This document shows, one piece after another, positions 57,406 through 64,000 of a stretch of DNA of 64,000 nt. This stretch comes from a virus. How positions within the stretch are numbered: position 1 is the stretch's first letter; every line of letters begins with the position of its first letter. The translations under genes and the position numbers were made by a program. The notes beneath the pieces are model-generated. The model saw nothing but the letters and a program-made list of their open reading frames with translations, was not told the DNA's origin and did no database searches. The DNA lies in the IMG/VR virus record IMGVR_UViG_3300025892_002268, positions 32,115 to 96,114 of that record, one strand, 5' to 3'.

Positions 57406-59692
57406 ATAAAACCTTTATGTCTAAGTCTCTAGTGTAGTTGTACTTTCCGTCATAAGCCTTTACAGTTATATTGTACTCTTGTAGTGGATCTTCGACACTA
57501 CCGCCAGTGTCTGTTTCTGGAACTAATACAGCGTCAGTCATTAAATATCTGCCCTTCATCGTGAATAAATCCTCATGCTGCCCCCCAGAGATACTATATA
57601 TAGGATGTGGTATATGTTCTAAACCCAAAGGTCCATCATGGTCAAGAGCTAAGAAATCAGGATCTGTTAGTTCTACTTCTGCAACAACAATGCCAGCTGG
57701 CATATAAGGAAATACGGTTTTATTAGAAACCATAACAACTTTATCACCCACCACATGTGTCATGGGTTCGTCTACGCCCGCTTCTTCGTTATACTGTTTT
57801 ACAAGTATTCTGAGAACAGTATAATAAGTAAATTTCTTTTGATCTCTTAATCTTGTAACCTTGCATTTTATACGAATTAAATATACATTTCTTTTTTCAT
57901 AATCTATATCTTCAACATCTCCAGCCCAACTTATAGCTCCATCAGTACTGACATTGAAAAGATCATAATGATAAGCTCCATACCCCGGCTCCACAGCTGG
58001 ATTTACATTGAAAAACTGTTTAGAAATTGATGGTTGATTACCACCCCCCGCTGGTTGCCACATGTCAACTATGTCAACTTTAGCGCCTTGTAAATTGCCA
58101 GTTTTTTCTTCTATCGTTATATAATCAACTGGCATACCATTTGCACAACAATCATCCGCTATTGTTGGAAAAATGTAAGAATTAGTAAACGCCCACTCCA
58201 TGCTAGCTTGTACTTTATTTGGAGAACTTTCCCAGCTATCTTCTAACGCTAGATCAAAAGCCACATCTCCTTGAGGCGTTTCGTCTACTATTAAACCTTG
58301 TAGAGACTGCCATTCAGTATATATGTTTTTACCCTTGACAAAAGTAGCTTCTATACTCAACGTTTTTCTACCAGCAGCATCGCTAGATAAACTTTGTAGT
58401 AGAGGTCCATTAAGTTTACCAAGTATGGGCGTAGTTGAAATAGCCGCATGGGGTCTATCATGACTAATGGTTATTCTTTCATAAACCGTATTAGTCAATT
58501 TGTATTTGTCTGATACTTCATACTCATAATTAAAATTTATAACATCGCTATGCTCACTGAAAGCCAATGAATGAGACACATCAGAACCACGCTTATTAGA
58601 GCTATAGTTACTTAGGGGAGAAGTGGCATCTCTTACTTCTTCGTTTTCGGTGAGAGATGCTGTATTTTTTACTATATTAAATAAGCTTTCTTGAAAAGTA
58701 TTAAACACAGCAGGAATAGATAAGTTACTTGCCAAAGATTTTAATTGACCTTGGACATCAAGTGTAACTCCATCAGCACTTCTAGAAACCTCAGTTTGTA
58801 ATCCAACAACATAATTTTGTTCTACGTTAGTAGGCACTAAAACCATATCATAATTTAAAGTTACACTTCCAGATGTTGGGTCTATTTTTAGATCTTTACT
58901 CTTAACATTGCGAGCTTTGAAAGTTCTAGTATCTCCAGCAAGCATCACTATATCATTATTTTGTGGAGCTATTAGCCTAAGAGCGTGTGCCGCTTTATGA
59001 GCGTCTAGAGAAGTTCCTGTCAAGCTAACCTTTGCGACGTAATGGCTGGAAGAAACAAGGTTGCCAGCTTGTACATATCCCATGCCCTCTTCATCAGATA
59101 CATCAATGTTAGTAGTGTAAGTTTCTAAATCATCCGTAGCTAACTCTGTAGACTCAAAAGTCATAGTATAATCAGCACTATTATAATATCTACCAGCCGC
59201 AAAGTCTATAGATATTAATCTGCAATTAGCAAACTCACATAATGTTTCGTCTTTAACTATTTTTATGTGCCAATACTTGTTATCTCTCAGGTCTTTTCGT
59301 ATTTGATTCTGTATATTAAATATTTTAGTAGCAGAGGTAGGTCCAGCAGCTGGTAGTCCTAAAACTTTACCAGTAAATGTAAGAGTGTGTTTAGAAGAAG
59401 CTTGAGATCTAAAAGAGCGATCTACTAAAAAAGTAGTATTGGTCTCAACTAAAGGCAAAGCGTCAGGAAAATCGAAGTGAGTTGTGGTCTCTCCTGTTTC
59501 TGAATCATAAGTATTATATTTTATCTTTCCTTTTGGGAAACCAAACTTCTTATCCTCTAATATGTCTTTAGGCTGACAAAGCAAAGTCTCGTCATTCTTG
59601 TTGTATAAAAGATCGCTTGTTCCTTCGTAAGCAACGCTTTTAATATCAACATCACCACTACGCGGTTTATGCTCATCACCAAATACCCTCAT
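57389..59692 (-). CDS. Virion protein, 767 residues, with cadherin-like C-terminal part
   Basis: The first about 500 residues parallel the 499-residue neighbour (V-D-R-S, H-T-L-T-F-T-G-K-V, L-I-S-I-D-F-A-A-G, Y-T-M-T-F-E-S and L-G-K-L-N-G-P-L-L-Q). The added C-terminal 250 residues contain D-Y-E-K-R-N-V-Y-L-I-R-I-K-C-K-V and a later L-T-D-P-D-F-L-A-L-D and Y-N-I-T-V-K-A-Y-D-G, the strand patterns of cadherin-like repeats. Such domains often mediate adhesion or bind calcium. The ATG is 2 bases downstream of the giant gene's stop. Confidence 0.65.
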   Translation of the reverse strand: MRVFGDEHKPRSGDVDIKSVAYEGTSDLLYNKNDETLLCQPKDILEDKKFGFPKGKIKYNTYDSETGETTTHFDFPDALPLVETNTTFLVDRSFRSQASSKHTLTFTGKVLGLPAAGPTSATKIFNIQNQIRKDLRDNKYWHIKIVKDETLCEFANCRLISIDFAAGRYYNSADYTMTFESTELATDDLETYTTNIDVSDEEGMGYVQAGNLVSSSHYVAKVSLTGTSLDAHKAAHALRLIAPQNNDIVMLAGDTRTFKARNVKSKDLKIDPTSGSVTLNYDMVLVPTNVEQNYVVGLQTEVSRSADGVTLDVQGQLKSLASNLSIPAVFNTFQESLFNIVKNTASLTENEEVRDATSPLSNYSSNKRGSDVSHSLAFSEHSDVINFNYEYEVSDKYKLTNTVYERITISHDRPHAAISTTPILGKLNGPLLQSLSSDAAGRKTLSIEATFVKGKNIYTEWQSLQGLIVDETPQGDVAFDLALEDSWESSPNKVQASMEWAFTNSYIFPTIADDCCANGMPVDYITIEEKTGNLQGAKVDIVDMWQPAGGGNQPSISKQFFNVNPAVEPGYGAYHYDLFNVSTDGAISWAGDVEDIDYEKRNVYLIRIKCKVTRLRDQKKFTYYTVLRILVKQYNEEAGVDEPMTHVVGDKVVMVSNKTVFPYMPAGIVVAEVELTDPDFLALDHDGPLGLEHIPHPIYSISGGQHEDLFTMKGRYLMTDAVLVPETDTGGSVEDPLQEYNITVKAYDGKYNYTRDLDIKVLYEQPS

Positions 59693-59694
59693 TT

Positions 59695-62600
59695 TTAAAA
59701 TCCTCCTCTACTGACTAAAAAGCTAATATTTGTAGCCTTAAAGATCGTGTCCTGTATATCCTTTGCGCTTTCTGTATCTTCGTAAAAATCAGACCCGAAT
59801 GTTCCTTGACCAAATAGTGCGCCGCTAGTCTGTAGATGCAACTCTCCAGAGTTCCTAATAGCGTTGTAGGTGTACAGATCTACATTATTATACACATTAC
59901 CTTGATCGGGAGCTTGGCTAAATAAATTCATAACACCTGATAACGGAGGGTTATCTCCCTGCGTAACAATTGGCAGTATAGCATCAGTCATTACTCCAAA
60001 TGCGTACCTGCCTTCTATCTTATCTATATACGGCCTGTGTACAACATACCCCTTATCTATAGCGTCTTGCCCAGAAGCTTCGATAAATATTTCACCATTA
60101 ATAGTAGATAATACCCTTCCTTCATATATCACCTTTTTATCATAAGCCGTGCCGTTAGAAAAATTAAATTTGGTATAATTCTTTTCACTTTCATATTCTC
60201 CATAAATTCTTCCAGATATATAAGTGTCGGGGTGAGAAAATGCTGGTCTTAATTTTCTTAGCATACCATCAAATGCCCAAGCTGCTCCAGCGTCTTGCAA
60301 CCTAGAACCATCAGTCATAGGATACGAATGGCTTTCAGCTCCAGCTGCTAATATATAATCTGCATCATTTCTTCTAGACCTGTACAATCCAAGAGACTCA
60401 CCAAAGTATGTATTTTCTCCAGAGCCTTGAACTCTGGAATTGTAACCTTGAGGAATCAACTTATGAATTTGCGTCCAAGATTGAATTTTTTGTCCCCAAT
60501 CACTGATCTTATTTTCGTAAGTAAATACAGCTCCATTATTAATGACTACTGATCCACTGCCGGGGAATAAAGTTCTATTATCAGCGATAGCTAAATCATG
60601 AGAGGTTACTTGGGTAATATCAAACTGCTCATTAAATTCTTTTCTCATAAACTCTGCGGAAGTTTTCTCAAAGTGAGTTTCAAAATTATGAGCAGGAGCA
60701 GAAATTGCTAATATATCTCCTTCCAAAGCAATATTATAACCAAACATATCTGAAACATGAGCGTTATTAGATAAAAATTCGTCAGTATAATTATGATCTC
60801 CAAATATACCAGAGGCTTCCACGGCAGTAAGACTTGGATAGCCTACGCTAATTTCTTCTGGTCTAAATTTGCCAGTAACCTCCCAAGGTATACCAGTTGT
60901 TATTTCTCTAGAGTAGTTAGTAGTGCCTTTTCCTTCTCCAACAACTCCTGTTCTTTCAACAACATAAACAGATCCTGCTCCACCATTAAAACCTAGCTCA
61001 GTACCGTAAATCCCCGTGGTAGACTTCTCAACGACATCTTGCCAAGTTACAATTTCATCTTCTTGAGTATATGTGGCAAACGGAGATCCAACATATAATT
61101 TATCTTTATGTAAATAAACCTTGTATCCAAACAAGTCTCCGGGATACCCAGAATTAAAAACTTTAAAGTCTAAGTGATCAATACCAGTTTCTCTCATTAG
61201 TTGTGGTATTCTTTCCGAAATACCAGCATCCTCATAAGTAATTCCATTGTACGTGTCAAGAAGTTTAGTAGTCGAGCTGTATTTTTCTTCTACCTTAACA
61301 AACTCATCATGATACCACTTTTGTTCATAGGCTTTTTTAGCTGCTACTCCAGCTTCTGGAGGTTTCATATTACTAAACCTCTCCCCCGGAGTTACTCTTG
61401 GTGCGTCTGGAAGCTTCCTGAACTTACCCGGATCGTCAGCCTTCATCAAATCAAGCATTCCATCAAAAGGAGGCCTTACAAAGTTCTTTGGTGGTACGGG
61501 CAAAATTTGTTTTTTACCTTCATCGTCAGAATAATCAGTTAATGGCAGTTCATTACTTTCGTATTTACCAAAGCGATAATTTAAACCTGAGTTTTCTGGG
61601 TATGCATTAATTAGACGGCTAGGAGATGATCTTTCGGGTGAAATAATCTTAAAAGTAGACTCGTATGTCCGACCACTATTCCAAAAATCATCACCCCCTC
61701 GACCAGACTCCATCATCTCCATTTCTAGATCATTAAAAATTTGAGGATATAAGCTTTGAAGAAAATAAGCGACATCCTGATTAACTCTTTCTTGATCTTC
61801 TGTTAATATTGTTTTACCTTGTATCAAACTAGGATCACTAATTACAGTCACTCTAGATTTATTATGCCCATTAAAGTATCCAGCTTGATGGTAAATTTCT
61901 TGAGCTACAACAACGGGACCATCAGCAATTGCTGGAGACTGTATACCCGAACCATAACCAGCAGGATGCTGTTCAGCACAAACATCACTATTTGCTTCTA
62001 AACAATATTTATCACTGTGAGTGCTAATTTGTCTAATAACATCTATCTCGTAGGAATATGCGTCAACTGCCGGTCTAGTTGTGACGAAATTTTCCCAAAT
62101 AGGTATATTAACAACATTAGTTTCAGTCGCCATAGGAATTCTAACACCAGAAATAGACAACAAACGATGAGTGAATTTTTCTGTAGGATTATCTTGTTTC
62201 CGATAGGTGGTATCATTAAAAATAAATATTTCTAATTCGTCGGTATCGCCAAGTTGTAAGTCAAGCTCAAAAGGTCTAGAGCCGTTATTTTGAAACTTTG
62301 TACCGTTTTCTACTAACGTCTGGCGAACAGTTCCATCTTCTGATGTATCTGAGATTTTTAGATTTACTCCGTTTGCAAAAGGTGTTTTACTTGCGTTTGA
62401 AACCGCAAACAATAAGGGTGCTTCTTCATTTGCACTCTCCGAAACTATATCAAAGAATAATCTAAACATATTATTGTCGTCAGTTTCTGGAACATCTTCT
62501 CTAGGTTCTGGTATTTTAAATGAGACTTTGGTAATTCCAGTGTGGAATGCAGGAACTCCTTGAGAAATTGTTTTTAGATCTTGCACTGGAGGTTCAAAAT

Positions 62601-64000
62601 ATGCTACAGGAATTGCGCCATTTACATCAATCGGAATGAATTGATGATAATAACCAACACCTTTACCATCTCTACCGAACGGTGGAAGATTAATTGTAAA
62701 ATCAATAGTTTCATCACCATCAGCAGAAATCATTCTAGAATCAGCATCAAAACCTCTAGTTACAAAATGGTTTTCATTTAATACTATACCATATCCTTGA
62801 AATCTTTTAATATCTTCTCTTTCAGCAATTTTATTTTTACCGGGGAGAAACATTGGCTTCATACCAAGGCCAAGTCTTTTACAAATATCTTCAGCCACAT
62901 TAGCTGCTAATATCATATATTCATCTAAGTTAGAGGGACTATTATCTCTATCAATATTTGGTTCTTGCCCATAAGTAATAATGACTTTTTTATTACCAGA
63001 AGACAGAAAAGTTTTGATATTATCTATATCGTCTTGAGATGGGTACTGGTCTGTATTTGCTATCCAAGCTACATCGTAACCTTTAGAGACATCGTTTAAG
63101 TCTTTAACTTTTACATTTTTATCAAAGTTAATGCCTAGAGAAGTCATTTGCATCTCAATGTCTGAATCTACATATGCATCTTGAAAAGAAACCCTATTAG
63201 TAAATCCTCCAAGGAGTGCAACCCTTGATGATCCGAGAGAATCTTTAGCTAAAATATTAAAATAAAGATTTAAGTTTTTATCACCATCTGACGAAAGTAA
63301 AATTTCTCTGTTTTCAGTTAAAGTGCCAGCAATTAAAAATACGGAAGAAAGATCAGCCGTCTTCAATGAAGGTGTTATAAATTTAGCTTCCGCTATGTAA
63401 CATGCATGTGAAGTATAATTATATTCTCTTTCAACTAATTCAATAGGAAGTGATGCTTGCGCTTGAAGAATAGCGTCTTTACCATTATACTCTTCTGGAT
63501 CATAGAATAAGCTTGTAGAATTAATATTATTTATATTCATTTCTAATGATGTATAATTGTTCTCTTCAGCAGACCATAAAAAGTCTATGCCAGAATAAGG
63601 AATATCTCCGAAACTTTTTCTGATACTACTTTTTGTGTCTGTCCCAACCTGTCTCCTCTCGTCGAATTCCTCTTCAGGAACTGCTGGTACAAAAATTGTT
63701 TGTTTGACTGACTCATAAGCTGCCATTATCGGAATTGGCTCACTATTGTCTCTTTTGTTGGCAGATAACACTGGTGGACAAACTTCATCGCATACGGTAC
63801 ATTTCCAATCATTACAAGTTGTATGAGAGCCGTACATAAACGCAAGATTATGTTCATAATCATTGAATGATACTTGACCTTTACAATTTCTGTAGACGCA
63901 CTGATCTATATATTTAGCTCTTAAATCTCCCTCGTGAATAATAGGTAGTTCGCATTTGTCGTTTAATTCTCTGTAAGTTAACTTTCTACCACCCTCATTA
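59695..64000 (-). CDS. Giant virion protein with FG-GAP-like repeats; N-terminus outside window
   Basis: The reverse-strand frame is open from its stop to base 64000. The ATG at 63837 is therefore probably internal: upstream codons encode Y-R-E-L-N-D-K-C-E-L-P and a C-V-Y-R-N-C-K-G segment that joins a C-N-D-W-K-C-T-V-C-D-E-V-C cluster (reverse of about 63780-63900), likely zinc- or disulfide-rich. A Rossmann/amidotransferase-like strand set (V-A-L-L-G-G-F, V-A-W-I-A-N-T-D, K-V-I-I-T-Y-G-Q-E) lies near 62950-63230. Three FG-GAP-like propeller blades (G-D-L-F-G-Y, S-D-M-F-G-Y and T-Y-F-G-E-S-L) lie at about 61145, 60765 and 60420. A large adhesin or tail protein is likely. At least 1434 residues are in the window. 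Confidence 0.7.
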   Translation of the reverse strand, partial: NEGGRKLTYRELNDKCELPIIHEGDLRAKYIDQCVYRNCKGQVSFNDYEHNLAFMYGSHTTCNDWKCTVCDEVCPPVLSANKRDNSEPIPIMAAYESVKQTIFVPAVPEEEFDERRQVGTDTKSSIRKSFGDIPYSGIDFLWSAEENNYTSLEMNINNINSTSLFYDPEEYNGKDAILQAQASLPIELVEREYNYTSHACYIAEAKFITPSLKTADLSSVFLIAGTLTENREILLSSDGDKNLNLYFNILAKDSLGSSRVALLGGFTNRVSFQDAYVDSDIEMQMTSLGINFDKNVKVKDLNDVSKGYDVAWIANTDQYPSQDDIDNIKTFLSSGNKKVIITYGQEPNIDRDNSPSNLDEYMILAANVAEDICKRLGLGMKPMFLPGKNKIAEREDIKRFQGYGIVLNENHFVTRGFDADSRMISADGDETIDFTINLPPFGRDGKGVGYYHQFIPIDVNGAIPVAYFEPPVQDLKTISQGVPAFHTGITKVSFKIPEPREDVPETDDNNMFRLFFDIVSESANEEAPLLFAVSNASKTPFANGVNLKISDTSEDGTVRQTLVENGTKFQNNGSRPFELDLQLGDTDELEIFIFNDTTYRKQDNPTEKFTHRLLSISGVRIPMATETNVVNIPIWENFVTTRPAVDAYSYEIDVIRQISTHSDKYCLEANSDVCAEQHPAGYGSGIQSPAIADGPVVVAQEIYHQAGYFNGHNKSRVTVISDPSLIQGKTILTEDQERVNQDVAYFLQSLYPQIFNDLEMEMMESGRGGDDFWNSGRTYESTFKIISPERSSPSRLINAYPENSGLNYRFGKYESNELPLTDYSDDEGKKQILPVPPKNFVRPPFDGMLDLMKADDPGKFRKLPDAPRVTPGERFSNMKPPEAGVAAKKAYEQKWYHDEFVKVEEKYSSTTKLLDTYNGITYEDAGISERIPQLMRETGIDHLDFKVFNSGYPGDLFGYKVYLHKDKLYVGSPFATYTQEDEIVTWQDVVEKSTTGIYGTELGFNGGAGSVYVVERTGVVGEGKGTTNYSREITTGIPWEVTGKFRPEEISVGYPSLTAVEASGIFGDHNYTDEFLSNNAHVSDMFGYNIALEGDILAISAPAHNFETHFEKTSAEFMRKEFNEQFDITQVTSHDLAIADNRTLFPGSGSVVINNGAVFTYENKISDWGQKIQSWTQIHKLIPQGYNSRVQGSGENTYFGESLGLYRSRRNDADYILAAGAESHSYPMTDGSRLQDAGAAWAFDGMLRKLRPAFSHPDTYISGRIYGEYESEKNYTKFNFSNGTAYDKKVIYEGRVLSTINGEIFIEASGQDAIDKGYVVHRPYIDKIEGRYAFGVMTDAILPIVTQGDNPPLSGVMNLFSQAPDQGNVYNNVDLYTYNAIRNSGELHLQTSGALFGQGTFGSDFYEDTESAKDIQDTIFKATNISFLVSRGGF

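Overview
The window is part of a large, AT-rich, tightly packed tailed-phage genome. Genes overlap by a few bases (ATGA or TAATG junctions), most start behind clear Shine-Dalgarno sequences, and no tRNA, rRNA or CRISPR was seen. A complete B12-dependent ribonucleotide reductase, dUTPase, PhoH, a RecA/UvsX-type recombinase, DnaB-type helicase, DnaG-type primase, a DnaE-type polymerase and tail-fibre modules point to a lytic phage, probably aquatic, of a bacterium with ordinary sigma-70 promoters. No terminase, portal or major capsid gene is visible, so the head module should lie outside. Both edges cut genes: the rIIB-like gene at the left, and a giant virion protein on the minus strand that stays open to base 64000 at the right.

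Layout. 1-4.4 kb (+): rIIB-like gene, small early genes, GMP reductase, dCMP deaminase, first SSB. 4.5-8.6 kb (+): a terminator, then a consensus sigma-70 promoter driving a membrane protein, a deoxyribosyltransferase-like protein, two glycosyltransferases and a sigma-factor-like protein. 8.7-19.6 kb (+): late-type genes: a virion-like protein, a possible lysis set (membrane-bound PAS protein, holin-like protein, papain-like peptidase), a modular tail-fibre cluster including a seven-repeat RCC1 propeller fibre and a polyglycine adhesin, then four membrane or exported proteins. 19.7-38.7 kb (+): nucleotide metabolism, recombination and replication. The DnaE polymerase is split into two genes, with a PD-(D/E)XK nuclease and a DEDD exonuclease between the halves. 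38.7-47.5 kb (+): second SSB, a glycan-building island (glycosyltransferases, nucleotidyltransferase-like, methyltransferase-like and RgpF-like proteins), a Vsr/DUF559-like endonuclease, a possible Rad52-like protein and a zinc-ribbon protein, closed by a strong terminator. 47.6-64 kb (-): six convergent genes for very large virion proteins.

How the genes fit together. Reductase, dCMP deaminase, dUTPase, dNMP kinase and GMP reductase would rebalance host nucleotides toward an AT-rich dNTP pool. The split polymerase, exonuclease, helicase, primase, SSBs and recombinase form a largely self-sufficient replisome. The sigma-like protein sits just before the first virion-type gene and may switch on late transcription. 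The many glycan genes suggest glycosylation of virions or of the infected cell surface. Most functions are read from motifs by eye; the names of the large tail proteins and of the small proteins are inference.
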